52,817 nucleotides of DNA from an uncultured Muribaculaceae bacterium (GCA_948788915.1 CAQFOZ010000010.1:1-52817), one strand, 5' to 3'. Shown: positions 35,301-43,372, counted from the first letter of the stretch. Program-made: numbers and translations. Notes: generated by a model from the sequence alone, not told the origin.

Positions 35301-35766
35301 ATGAGTCATTAAGTTCTGTTTCGTAAGCGAAAGTGCGCAACACGAGTTGGAAAAAAGAATCAATAGTTGAGACCTGAAAGTCGGAATAGTTCTCTAAAAG
35401 GATATAAATAGCTATACGACAGACGTTTTGTAGCTCTTCAATATCTTGTTTTTCGACATCATTGGTTCCTTTAAGGGCTTTGCAGAAATCGATAAGGTAG
35501 TCAATTTTGGCCGGTTCTTTTTTGGAGAATGCAAGCATATATAGTTTTTCTATAATACGTTGCTGCATTTCGGTTGTAGCCTTGTTTGTAAAGGTTACGG
35601 CGAGGATATGGCGCAGGGAATCGCGAAGTTCGGCCGGAGTGCGCAGTCGTCGGTTTTGACCGTCTTCATCTCGGATAGTGAGATAAAGCCATAAGAATTT
35701 CTTGGCCAAAGAGTATGTTTTACCGGATCCGGCAGAAGCCCGTTGCAATTCCAGATATTTCTGCAT
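32338..35766 (-). CDS. AddA/RecB-like UvrD-family helicase-nuclease
   Basis: 1142 residues from the ATG at 35764-35766; the frame upstream runs through the promoter and is rejected. Superfamily 1 helicase motifs: Walker A SAGSGKT at 11-17, ILAVTFTNKATTEM, motif II FLIDEFQDTS, GDAKQSIYRFRNADP, INVMTIHKSKGLEFP and FYVAFTRAVHELYV. The C-terminus carries a PD-(D/E)XK nuclease (RPDRIIVD..., AIVIDYKFGKK). It should process double-strand DNA ends for recombination, as AddA does. In Bacteroidetes such genes normally follow an addB-like nuclease gene; upstream here is only the repeat zone and an ATPase gene. Confidence 0.9.
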   Translation of the reverse strand: MQKYLELQRASAGSGKTYSLAKKFLWLYLTIRDEDGQNRRLRTPAELRDSLRHILAVTFTNKATTEMQQRIIEKLYMLAFSKKEPAKIDYLIDFCKALKGTNDVEKQDIEELQNVCRIAIYILLENYSDFQVSTIDSFFQLVLRTFAYETELNDSYGIELDSEFLSKMGIDSVFEDIEENRASREVTFWLDEMMKNSRKTGNGWNIFQRRESKGPYCEFINSLKKLQNEDFKDIRGQIENYFNNNSDFIVLYEDLCNKYDTLPAAPHRKMIRDANKVLNLTKIWSEPLPPFLKSIKDHADKILKSKSALTPVKEFKPKTKFDGATTLKIRKENEALFDELVDEYRNMINSMDEWQMTIMSPEFRHWQIYKKQFPLLGLLSVTLRKREEYLEENNNVELSETNSLLRQIIGKDDTPFIYERLGTKLNHFLIDEFQDTSRLQWVNFKPLLDESIGRGQENLLIGDAKQSIYRFRNADPSLISYKVQQTYPGLTPIGDEPKDNTNHRSDLNIVDFNNRLFRFLSSAIEDDKLTKLNEKSYTPNFDFRKLYSNVVQNFKDDDKRGYVSLNIIESNSDAFTECVCSELLCRIEDILSRGFSMGDIAVLVDKNEQADLIIRTFLEYNSNPENALKLEFISEESLKLKSSPAVNIILSTLETISRGTDHETPNDKNEKRRSVNWDKISSNFRLYCIKNGKTDTAMALEEFLNDRNSSDAISEMLSSMQAVTLPALVESVAASFLPDNIRQENAPYIAAFQDVVLEYCDSHPSDIPSFLDWWQKRQNKFSISSPEGLDAINVMTIHKSKGLEFPCVMIPFADCNFNNTNPKKKEWSWVQPEVINAAGHNMPPFIPVDTDTSLIGTVHEDRFWKFMEMSSMDNLNKFYVAFTRAVHELYVFCRKGLRQSPSSFSSLLDSFMETDEITFLSTSLSENILLLETGKKWTPTDIKNLKESEERKNKTAAGYATLEDYDAHNTPGFLKYRDADAPAVIEADNLEEDDIDNDPRSEGNIYHAIMQRIAVPEDIPMAVAYHQRRGLYSRDEAKDIISFLRKRLTGDNVKDWFNGSYRIINERPVISDSKIKRPDRIIVDSNRNAIVIDYKFGKKRDDKKYGRQVKGYIDKLKETGRFSSVKGYVWYVRNNEILFVGN

Positions 35767-35782
35767 AATATAAAGTTTCTTA

Positions 35783-35790
35783 CAAATATA
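35783..35790 (-). promoter_or_regulatory. -7 box of the AddA-like gene
   Basis: On the minus strand GAATATTCTTCGTATATTTG ends in TATATTTG, 16 nt before the ATG. The same 20-mer occurs at the promoter duplication near 28.5 kb, so this promoter segment is itself a shared sequence. Confidence 0.6.
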
Positions 35791-35856
35791 CGAAGAATAT
35801 TCTATAAAATTTGAGAATATATAAAGGATAATTATTGGGATAGGATGTAGGAGGTT

Positions 35857-36240
35857 GACAAGAATCACGGATATCAAGCGCGTTGATGCGCTTGATGAGT
35901 TGGCACGGATAGGCGCGGATTTGGGGCGCGGATTTTTATTATAGGGCAGGCGGGGGATGTTGAATCACGGTTTATGAAAAATGCGGGCATTTTTCGTAAA
36001 GGCACGGATGTTGGCGGATGTCGCACGGATAACCGAGTCACTGTGGGGGATAATCACCCAAAGACAGACAGAGGAGTATTCTGCGCGACTTGGGGACAAG
36101 TCGCATTCCTAACCGTCGGGTACAGACGGACACGGGATTTGATACAAGAATCGCGGATATCAAGCGCATCGATGCGCTTGATGAGTAGGCACGGATGTTA
36201 ACGGATGTCGCACGGATAACCGAGTCACTGTGGGGAATAG
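35857..36240 (+). repeat. Composite repeat, left of the ATPase gene
   Basis: The module begins GACAAGAATCACGGATATCA at 35857 and runs to the hairpin core at 36085-36104, with the tail ATTCCTAACCGTCGGGTACA. A second, shortened module starts at 36144 (ACAAGAATCGCGGATATCAA) and ends near 36240. Sequence is very close to the copy right of the ATPase gene. From 36241 to 36309 the DNA is unique and carries a short open stretch without a good start. Confidence 0.9.
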
Positions 36241-36309
36241 TGAGGGAGGATAATGAGGTGGACGGAGCTTGTAATGGTATGCTTGCCGGAAATAACAATC
36301 TGTCTACTA

Positions 36310-36340
36310 TTGTTGATATTGCTAAAAAACATTACATTTG
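36310..36340 (+). promoter_or_regulatory. Promoter of the AAA ATPase gene
   Basis: TTG (36310-36312), 20 nt, TACATTTG (36333-36340). The expected transcript start lies inside the palindrome that begins at 36340. Confidence 0.6.
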
Positions 36341-36363
36341 CATTGCGTAAAAATTCGCAATGC
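36340..36363. promoter_or_regulatory. Palindromic operator-like site in the ATPase leader
   Basis: GCATTGCG (36340-36347) is an exact inverted repeat of CGCAATGC (36356-36363) around TAAAAATT. A half-like repeat GCACTGCGTAAAA follows directly (36362-36374), echoing GCATTGCGTAAAA. It overlaps the predicted transcription start, as expected for a repressor site or an RNA hairpin hiding the start. Confidence 0.6.
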
Positions 36364-36383
36364 ACTGCGTAAAATGTGAAGAT

Positions 36384-37568
36384 ATGTATAAACGCCCTGA
36401 ATATGAAATTATTAAATCGAGACTTGAAGAGCCACGACGTTTTATTCAAGTCATCGTTGGCCCGCGACAGATAGGAAAATCAACTGTTGTGAAACAAGTG
36501 CTTAAAGCCATTGATCTACCTTATCTTTTCTATTCCGCCGATGATGTGCCAGCCTCTAATCGAGCATGGATTGCCGATTGTTGGGCGGCCGCAAGAAGCG
36601 TGAAAGATAGCCGTAAACATTCTGAATTTATCCTTGTCATTGATGAAATCCAGAAAATATCCAATTGGAGTGAAGTTGTTAAGAAAGAATGGGATTCAGA
36701 CACATTTAACGATTGCGATATAAAGGTGTTGCTGCTTGGCAGCAGTCGGGTATTATTAGAAAAGGGATTGTCAGAGTCACTGGCCGGGAGATTTGAAGAA
36801 ATCCGCATGACTCATTGGAGTTATAAGGAAATGAAAGACGCGTTTGGCTTTTCGTTGTCAGAATACCTGTATTATGGCGCATATCCCGGAGCGGTATCCC
36901 TTATTGGTGATTATGAACGGTTTCAACAATATATCCAGTCAGCCATAATTGATTCGACCATTAATAAGGATATCCTTATGGACTCACCGGTGGGGAAACC
37001 CGCATTGTTAAGACAGACGTTTGAATTGGGAGCCGCATATTCAGGAGAATTGCTTTCGCTCAATAAGATGCTGGGAATGCTACAGGATGCAGGAAATACA
37101 TCGACTTTATTGTCGTATCTGAATCTTCTTAATGACAGTGGGTTACTGTGTGGATTGCAAAAATTTAGCATTGATATGGCAAGGCGAAAAGCGAGTATAC
37201 CTAAGTTGCAGGTCTACAACAATGCCTTGAAACTCGCATATCTGAACACCTCGTTTGACAATGCATTGACCGACCGAACTTTGTGGGGAAGAATCTTTGA
37301 GTCGGGTATAGGATCCTATCTTGTCAATCAGGCGTTTAAGTATCGTTTCAATGTGTTCTATTGGCGCGACCGCAATATGGAGGTAGACTACATCCTGAAA
37401 AAAGGAAATTCTGTTGTTGCTATAGAGGTGAAAAGCAATTCTTTACAACGAACTGACGGCCTTGATATGTTTAGGCAAAAGTTTTCACCAAAGATAGCTT
37501 TCATAGTCGGTGACGGGGGGATAGCGCCTGAAGATTTTATGACGATGGATGTCAACACTCTATTTTAA
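36384..37568 (+). CDS. AAA ATPase with DUF4143 C-terminal domain
   Basis: 394 residues from ATG 36384 (MYKRPEYEII), the start most like the family; an in-frame ATG at 36360 lies in the palindrome. AAA_14 domain: Walker A GPRQIGKST at 26-34, Walker B FILVIDEIQK at about 82-91, and LLLGSSRVLLEKGLSESLAGR as sensor region. The C-terminal DUF4143 domain ends in the restriction-nuclease-like core (RDRNMEVDYILKKGNSVVAI, then EVKS). These ATPases are abundant, horizontally mobile and of unknown role in Bacteroidetes. The gene stands alone, bracketed by near-identical repeats. Confidence 0.9.
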   Translation: MYKRPEYEIIKSRLEEPRRFIQVIVGPRQIGKSTVVKQVLKAIDLPYLFYSADDVPASNRAWIADCWAAARSVKDSRKHSEFILVIDEIQKISNWSEVVKKEWDSDTFNDCDIKVLLLGSSRVLLEKGLSESLAGRFEEIRMTHWSYKEMKDAFGFSLSEYLYYGAYPGAVSLIGDYERFQQYIQSAIIDSTINKDILMDSPVGKPALLRQTFELGAAYSGELLSLNKMLGMLQDAGNTSTLLSYLNLLNDSGLLCGLQKFSIDMARRKASIPKLQVYNNALKLAYLNTSFDNALTDRTLWGRIFESGIGSYLVNQAFKYRFNVFYWRDRNMEVDYILKKGNSVVAIEVKSNSLQRTDGLDMFRQKFSPKIAFIVGDGGIAPEDFMTMDVNTLF

Positions 37569-37820
37569 AGGAATCTTTATCTCTGTCATAATATTATCCT
37601 CTTGTAGAAAAGCAATGGAATCATTGTATACATTCATTCTCCTTTTTTCTTGAGAAAAGGAATATGCCCGATGCCGGCTCCACAGTCTGCGTAACAGATT
37701 GCAAAGGTATGGCTTGCCTGAGACAACAATCTATACTCAGCAGTGTCGCTTCCCGAAACTGAATCAAGAATATGGGAAAATATAAAGCATAATTAATTAT
37801 TTGGATGGAATGGTGAGGTT
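37569..37820. other. Gene-free stretch after the ATPase gene
   Basis: It holds a weak hairpin (CCTTTT with AAAAGG, about 37641-37661), possibly the ATPase terminator. The next 150 bp (about 37660-37790) is compositionally gene-like but has no intact ORF on either strand that I can support; it may be a decayed mobile-element fragment. Confidence 0.4.
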
Positions 37821-38090
37821 GACAAGAATCGCGGATATCAAGCGCGTTGATGCGCTTGATGCGTTGGCACGGATAGGCGCGGATTTGGGGCGCGGATTTT
37901 ATTATAGGGCAGGCGGGGGACGTTGAATCACGGTTTACGAAAAATGCGGGCATTTTTCGTAAAGGCACGGATGTTGGCGGATGTCGCACGGATAACCGAG
38001 TCACTGTGGGGGATAATCACCCAAAGACAGACAGAGGAGTATTCTGCGCGACTTGGGGACAAGTCGCAATCCCATCTGAGTCGGGTACAG
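37821..38090 (+). repeat. Composite repeat, right of the ATPase gene
   Basis: The module GACAAGAATCGCGGATATCA (37821) runs to the hairpin core at 38048-38067 and the tail ending GTCGGGTACAG. It is nearly identical to the left copy (35857-36104) over some 245 bp and has the same orientation. Confidence 0.9.
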
Positions 38091-38196
38091 TTCTGACTCG
38101 CAAGGGGAAGCTTACCAACCGTCGGGGGAATAGGGAGACGGGTGCGGGGGAGACGCAAGAATCTTTTGATTTGTTCAAAAATTTTTAGCGGACAAC

Positions 38197-38237
38197 AAAA
38201 AATTAAGACGCTTCTTTAAGAAGCGCCTTAATTTTTA
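38197..38237. terminator. Terminator of the tail-bearing secreted protein gene
   Basis: AAAAATTAAG.CGCTTCTT pairs with AAGAAGCG.CTTAATTTTT around a short loop; A and T tracts on both sides. It follows the stop of the minus-strand gene. Confidence 0.85.
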
Positions 38238-38269
38238 TGTTTAATTCAGTTATTGATGTCGGACAAAAA

Positions 38270-39685
38270 TTATTTTATCATAATCTTTTCAACTTTTGTG
38301 CCCTGGCGACGGATGAATATGCCGTTTTCAGGATTTGCTACTTTAACACCCTGTAAATTGTAATATTCAACAGGAGCATTCTCGTCAACAGTCAGATCTG
38401 CAACACCGCTGCCGCCAGCTTGGCGATAGAATATATAAGCATGAGCCATATATCCGGTATAATTCTTAGTTTTACCTTTTGTATCTTTCTCTGTATCCTT
38501 CCCGGCTTTAAAACTCATTGAGTTTGTCGTATTGTCAGCTTTATTTGTGAGCATGAACCAGTTCTTATTTGATTTCGGGAACATTGTACATGTACAATTC
38601 TCAAATAATGATGGTCCGTCTTCAGGCCAAATCTTATAGTTGTTTAGCTCTCCGCCATTTACAACAGCCGCAACCAGTTCATAACCGTCTTCAACTGCAA
38701 ATGTTGCCAAACTGTTTGTATAGTAGCGGAGGTCTGTGGTGTTGCCAAGTGTTGTTGAATAGTAGATCTTGGTATTTGTTGTGCCTTTTGCAACGCTGAA
38801 TAGAGCATTACCGTCTTTGAATACTGTAACAGTTTCAGGTGTAGTTCCTGTAGCGACAGAAATACTCTTGTTGCTCCCATCGTCCACAAGAGCGTCTTTT
38901 GTGAATTTCTTTCCATCAACAGTCGTAACCATGTCAGGCCAGTTGTTGAAGGTAAAAGTCGCCATTTTAAGACCGGCTTCAACAGGAACGAATGTGTTTG
39001 CACTTACCAAGCTTTCCTTGCCGTCCTTAACTGCTTTTACATAATAGATGTTGGGTTCGGTTACTTTGAAACCGTCAGCAGGAACTGCTGCCCATGTACC
39101 TTCTGCGCCAGCTTTGTATTGGTATGTTACACCAGTTGTTGCAGAAACGGCTTTTACAGTCTTGTCCGCAGTAACGACAGGGAAGGTAGACTCAAATACA
39201 GGAGGGCAGATACCTGTGGGAGTGCCGCTATAATCAACTTCGATCCAAGAAAAGCGAGTTTCATATTCAGCGGTTGCGTTTACTGTGGCAGCTGCATTGA
39301 TAGGACCGGTTATTGACTGAGTCTGTGTCGCCTCATCGTATGTGAATCCAGTTATCAGACCGGCCTTGTCTTTTGCGGTTCCGGCAATTTGCTGGCGAGC
39401 AACAATCTTGTTGATTGTTATCCCTTCTACAGGAGTAATGGTGATTTTTGATTCTGCTTTTATGCGAAAAGCACCTACCTTGAAAAGGGTGTTTGTGAAA
39501 GAGATCTGACCGAACTCAGCTGAAAGAGGCAGGAAATCGGTAGTTTCCTGACCGCAGTAAACTAAAACCTGTTTAGCGTCTCCGGTGTAGAACTCCTGAG
39601 ATCCGTCCATGATAAATGCCACTTTGTCGGCAGAGGCACCAAATGCTACTGCACATGCAGCTAATGAAAGTAAAAGTTTCTTCAT
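38270..39685 (-). CDS. Secreted repeat-domain protein with conserved C-terminal tail
   Basis: 471 residues, function unknown. Signal peptide MKKLLLSLAACAVAFGASA. Residues of about 160-245 look like an Ig/Fn3-type or 'chitobiase-like' beta module (VFESTFPVVTADKTVKAVSA, YYVKAVKDGKESLVS). The remainder resembles beta-sandwich material (TFTFNNWPDMVTTVDGKK). The C-terminus ENAPVEYYNLQGVKVANPEN, then GIFIRRQGTKV, matches the tail of the protein at 18172-19161. It is probably exported and surface-attached. A consensus promoter lies just upstream and a terminator downstream. Confidence 0.82.
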   Translation of the reverse strand: MKKLLLSLAACAVAFGASADKVAFIMDGSQEFYTGDAKQVLVYCGQETTDFLPLSAEFGQISFTNTLFKVGAFRIKAESKITITPVEGITINKIVARQQIAGTAKDKAGLITGFTYDEATQTQSITGPINAAATVNATAEYETRFSWIEVDYSGTPTGICPPVFESTFPVVTADKTVKAVSATTGVTYQYKAGAEGTWAAVPADGFKVTEPNIYYVKAVKDGKESLVSANTFVPVEAGLKMATFTFNNWPDMVTTVDGKKFTKDALVDDGSNKSISVATGTTPETVTVFKDGNALFSVAKGTTNTKIYYSTTLGNTTDLRYYTNSLATFAVEDGYELVAAVVNGGELNNYKIWPEDGPSLFENCTCTMFPKSNKNWFMLTNKADNTTNSMSFKAGKDTEKDTKGKTKNYTGYMAHAYIFYRQAGGSGVADLTVDENAPVEYYNLQGVKVANPENGIFIRRQGTKVEKIMIK

Positions 39686-39730
39686 AAGTAGATGATTTTA
39701 AAGTTAGTTGTTTATTAGTGTTTGTGTATA

Positions 39731-39760
39731 CAAAATTATAAAATATATCAGAATTACAAA
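39731..39760 (-). promoter_or_regulatory. Promoter of the tail-bearing secreted protein gene
   Basis: On the minus strand TTTG (39760-39757), 18 nt, then TAATTTTG (39738-39731), about 45 nt before the ATG. Confidence 0.7.
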
Positions 39761-39835
39761 AATATATGGGTGAAATTTTGATATATTGATAGATTTATAA
39801 ACAGTTTCAAAGAATCACGGAGTGGCAAAGAGTTT

Positions 39836-40017
39836 GCGACTTGGGGACAAGTCGCGGTCCCAGCCGAGTCGGGTACAACTCAGGCATGGGGGCAGAGAGT
39901 TTGCGACTTGGGGACAAGTCGCGGTCCCAGCCGAGACGGGTACAACTTAGACATATGGGAGATTGATTGAGCGCGACTTGGGGACAAGTCGCAGTCCTAT
40001 CTGAGGCGGGTAGAGGG
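39836..40017 (+). repeat. Three tandem copies of the oriented hairpin repeat
   Basis: Cores at 39836-39855, 39903-39922 and 39973-39992, spaced 67 and 70 bp. Each has a tail of the form GTCCCAGCCGAGTCGGGTAC or a near variant. The array lies between the start of one minus-strand gene and the 3' end of lptD, without the CGGAT module. Confidence 0.92.
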
Positions 40018-40029
40018 GATGGTGCGTGA

Positions 40030-42879
40030 TCAGTACCAGCGGATGTTGTTGTTGCTTTGGGATCTCTTGTCATATTTGAGGTCCTGAAGCATGGATGATT
40101 TTACGGAGATGTGGAAGTTAAATGATTTGTATGGACCTACCGGAACAAACGATGCAGACATTGTGAAGCAGTGCAGGTCGCGAGAAATGGAGCAGTTCAT
40201 ATAAGCGATCTTTTTCATTTCAAAATCATATGACGCGGAGAAAGAGAAATTCCAGTTTTTGGTAGGTCTTATGTTTCCGTTGAATGACAGATTTTGTGAG
40301 AATTTACCCTTGTAATCCATTTTCTTTTTGTCAAATTCCCCATATCCGTAGCTTATAGAATAGTTGACAGACAGGCTCCAAGGACATTCCCATTTGGCAT
40401 ATCCGTCGGAATCGCTGTTAATCTCCTCTTTCCCTTTATTGCTACGTCTGCGAGCTTCAGCTCTGCCGGAGAAGCTCTCTTCTTCAGTGTTCTCGTCTTC
40501 GTTGTCCTGCGTATCGTTATTGGTATTTTTATTTCCGTTGTCTTTTTTGCGTTTGAACGTGTCGTTGTTGAAGGTGTATGAGAAAGATGTTCCTGCCGAA
40601 GAAAGTTTATATAGCCCTTTTCCTTCCTGCCAGCGGAATCGGTTTACCTGTCTCGGAGATCCTGATGCATCAAGTTTGTAGACATATGGATCCCACGTGG
40701 TGTTGAGGTTAAGGTTAAAGTTCTTCACAAGGCGAAGCATTATGGATGCTTGCAACGGGCTGAGCTTTAGTGAGTCGGCTGCGAGGTTGTAGCTGCTGCT
40801 CAGCGAGAGGTTCTCGATAAGCGACACTTTCCGCATACCAGTGGAGTCGTTTTCGTCTTTGACCTTCATTTCAAGGTTGTTGGCAAGATTGAGAGATATT
40901 GAACCACTTTTACCTCTTCCCGGCACACCGAATATACCGTGGGAGAAATACGAATAATCTATTCGGCGATTATTTCCTGCCTGGTCTGTATATTCATAGA
41001 AGTCATAAGCTCCCCACATCGGATTGCCGAAGTCCGGAGCCCAGTTTATGGATATGGTGGGGGTCAAGACGTGGCGTATCATCTGCACTTTGTCTCCCAA
41101 AAATTTCATAGGTTTGTAGAAACCATACAGTTTTGTATCGAAAGAGAGAGATGCATTGAAATCAAATATATTGTAGAATCCGTTTGTTGTGTCCTGGATT
41201 TCACGTGATGCCTGAGAGTCCCATTGTCTTCGTATTTTGCTTGTGTACATCCTGTCGTTCAGAGATATAGAAGGTGATATGTTCAGATAATTGAACGCAG
41301 AGAATGTCGCACTGATCGGTACTGAATGACGAAATCCGTTCCGCCAGTCTTTGATAAGACTTTTTTTGAAGAATTCATCTTGATTAGAGGTAAGTGAATT
41401 CTGGAACTGTCCGGAATAAGAGAGTTTGATTTTTTCATACCACCGTTCCCCGCCTACTGATTTCTTGCGTTTGAATGGAGCGATCTGCGACATGGTCACA
41501 TTCAGGTTCGGGAACGACACAGCCAAAGTGGAGTCTTGAGAACGCTGAGAGATGTTGGCTGTTGCCGAGAAACTCCATTTTGAACCGGGCCTGCGGTATG
41601 AGGCATTGATTGTGGAAGATTTGGTGTTTTCGGTGAAATTACTGTTGTAATATGAGTTCAGGTCGTTTCTGGAATATCCTGAGGTTGCAAAATTTACAGA
41701 TGCGGAAAAGTTTAGCGCAGGGTTTGCTTTTGTATCCTGGGTGTGACTCCAGATCACCTGGAAGTTTTTCATTTTCATGTAGTCGGCACTTCCCTTATCA
41801 CCTGAGATTGTGGTAAGGAAAGATACATCAAAACTTCCACGGAACTTGTATCTTTTTACGTAGGAGGAATGAGCTGAGATTCCCCATGAGCCTTTTGTGT
41901 AGATCTCTCCTCGGAGTGCGAGGTCAATGTTGTCGTTGATGGCAAAATAGTAACCGCCGTCTCGCAGATAGAATCCACGGTTATAATCATCTCCGAAAGA
42001 TGGGAAGATCACACCGCTGGAATATTTGTCGGAAAAAGGGAAATAACCGAAGGGGAGAGCAAGAGGAAGAGGGACATCGCAAAGAACCATGTATCCCGGG
42101 CCTGTAACGACATCTTTTTTCGGACGCATTTTAGCCTTGGTTATCTGAAAATAGAAGTGAGGGTGTTCGTGGTCGTCACAAGTGGTGTATCTTGCCCCTT
42201 CCAGGAAAAAACTGCCGTCAGCGTTTTTCTTTGCCTTGCTTCCGACAAGAAACCCTTCTCCCTGTTCTGTGATAACATCAGTAATATATCCCCGTTCGGT
42301 CTTGAAATTATATTTCATTGATTTCGATTCGTATTCATCTCCGCCCTGTGTGAATACTGGATTTCCGACTATTTCTCCTATCGAATCCCGTACACCTGTG
42401 GCATAAACCGTAGAACTGTCAAGCTCCATTCGTATCTCTGCGGAGTTGAGTTTGAATTCGCCATAGTCAACAGTTCCGTCTCCGTACAGATATGCGTTTT
42501 GCTGACCCAAGAGAACGAGAGAATCGTTTGCAGTGAAATTGACAACGTCTGACAGGTCGACTTTGTCTCTTACAATTTTGGAGAAAGCCTTTTTGTCGGA
42601 TATTGTATCCGCATTCTTTTCGTCAAGAGATTCCCTTCCGGAAAGCAATGTGGAGTCGGGACGAGCGATTGTTGAATCATTAAGTGCGGAATGTCCGGTG
42701 GTGTCGGAGGGGAACCTGGAAAAAACGGAGCTGTCCGGCAACAGAATATTTTCCGGCACCATTGTGGCAGTGTCGGAAACCGTCCCTTTAGATAAGTTTC
42801 TTCGAGGAGTGGTGTTTTTTTGCGCCCAGGCAATTCCCAAAATAAGAATTGCCGCTATATATAGGATAGTTCGCCTCAA
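40030..42879 (-). CDS. lptD: LPS-assembly outer-membrane protein LptD
   Basis: 949 residues. The only start able to supply the signal peptide (RRTILYIAAILILGIAWA) is a TTG at 42877-42879; a stop lies five codons upstream and the next ATG is past the signal. Residues of about 110-230 form an LptA/OstA-like beta-jellyroll (LVLLGQQNAYLYGDGTVDYG, GNPVFTQGGDEYESKSMKYN). The large C-terminal region is the LptD beta-barrel (VPLPLALPFGYFPFSD, GFYLRDGGYYFAINDNIDLA). A charged, asparagine-rich linker (KDNGNKNTNNDTQDNEDENT) interrupts the barrel near 790. LptD inserts lipopolysaccharide into the outer leaflet. Confidence 0.88.
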   Translation of the reverse strand: MRRTILYIAAILILGIAWAQKNTTPRRNLSKGTVSDTATMVPENILLPDSSVFSRFPSDTTGHSALNDSTIARPDSTLLSGRESLDEKNADTISDKKAFSKIVRDKVDLSDVVNFTANDSLVLLGQQNAYLYGDGTVDYGEFKLNSAEIRMELDSSTVYATGVRDSIGEIVGNPVFTQGGDEYESKSMKYNFKTERGYITDVITEQGEGFLVGSKAKKNADGSFFLEGARYTTCDDHEHPHFYFQITKAKMRPKKDVVTGPGYMVLCDVPLPLALPFGYFPFSDKYSSGVIFPSFGDDYNRGFYLRDGGYYFAINDNIDLALRGEIYTKGSWGISAHSSYVKRYKFRGSFDVSFLTTISGDKGSADYMKMKNFQVIWSHTQDTKANPALNFSASVNFATSGYSRNDLNSYYNSNFTENTKSSTINASYRRPGSKWSFSATANISQRSQDSTLAVSFPNLNVTMSQIAPFKRKKSVGGERWYEKIKLSYSGQFQNSLTSNQDEFFKKSLIKDWRNGFRHSVPISATFSAFNYLNISPSISLNDRMYTSKIRRQWDSQASREIQDTTNGFYNIFDFNASLSFDTKLYGFYKPMKFLGDKVQMIRHVLTPTISINWAPDFGNPMWGAYDFYEYTDQAGNNRRIDYSYFSHGIFGVPGRGKSGSISLNLANNLEMKVKDENDSTGMRKVSLIENLSLSSSYNLAADSLKLSPLQASIMLRLVKNFNLNLNTTWDPYVYKLDASGSPRQVNRFRWQEGKGLYKLSSAGTSFSYTFNNDTFKRKKDNGNKNTNNDTQDNEDENTEEESFSGRAEARRRSNKGKEEINSDSDGYAKWECPWSLSVNYSISYGYGEFDKKKMDYKGKFSQNLSFNGNIRPTKNWNFSFSASYDFEMKKIAYMNCSISRDLHCFTMSASFVPVGPYKSFNFHISVKSSMLQDLKYDKRSQSNNNIRWY

Positions 42880-42886
42880 GATTTTG

Positions 42887-42917
42887 CAAATTTAGCCAAT
42901 CTCCTATTAATCGCAAA
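42887..42917 (-). promoter_or_regulatory. Promoter of lptD
   Basis: On the minus strand TTTG (42917-42914), exactly 19 nt, TAAATTTG (42894-42887). Only seven bases separate the box from the TTG start, so the transcript should begin at or next to the start codon. Confidence 0.75.
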
Positions 42918-43032
42918 AAAATTAACCTTTATTGTGTTAGAGGGAAGGGCGGGAGCACCCCGGGAGCACCCGAAGACAAACAAATAAGAATACTGTAAAT
43001 ATTAATAATGGCGCGAGGGGATTGAAAAGTTT

Positions 43033-43063
43033 TTTGTAAAGATATGGAAAATTATTATCTTTG
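43033..43063 (+). promoter_or_regulatory. Promoter of the coiled-coil/zapA operon
   Basis: TTTG (43033-43036), 19 nt, TATCTTTG (43056-43063): full consensus, 15 nt before the ATG, leaving a leader of roughly 8-10 nt. Confidence 0.78.
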
Positions 43064-43078
43064 TAAAAATTTGCAGTG

Positions 43079-43372
43079 ATGGCACGATCCCTTGTCGCTA
43101 TTTTTGAAGAACTGGAGTTGCGGATAGCAGATCTACAGGCAGAAATGGGGGGATTGCGTGAAAGGAATTCAGAACTTGAAAAAGAGAATGCCGATTTGCG
43201 CAAGAGGGAGGCTGAGGCCCGGCAAGCACGCGAGCAGGCGCTATTGGATGTAGAATATCTGAAAGTGTCTTATCGTCTGGCAGAAAGCCCGGACACCCTT
43301 GCAGAGACACGTAAAGTCATTGCGGGTTTGATCCGAAACATCGACCGTTGCATTGAGATGCTCAAGGAATGA
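43079..43372 (+). CDS. Small coiled-coil protein upstream of zapA
   Basis: 97 residues from ATG 43079. The stretch 7-65 is a predicted coiled coil with heptads (LELRIADLQAEMGGLRERNS, then ELEKENADLRKREAE), followed by a short helical end (TRKVIAGLIRNIDRCIEMLK). It resembles ZapB-like division coiled coils only in general form. Its stop overlaps the zapA start, so the products probably act together in cell division. This pairing is inference from context. Confidence 0.82.
   Translation: MARSLVAIFEELELRIADLQAEMGGLRERNSELEKENADLRKREAEARQAREQALLDVEYLKVSYRLAESPDTLAETRKVIAGLIRNIDRCIEMLKE

Noticed and set aside
37621..38004. 127-codon minus-strand ORF near the right composite repeat
   Set aside because: Half of it lies in the repeat, and the rest has no recognisable domain or start context. 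At most a decayed remnant.
39836..39992. Regularly spaced palindromes as a CRISPR array
   Set aside because: Only three units, the 'spacers' share sequence with each other and with other loci, and no cas genes are present.
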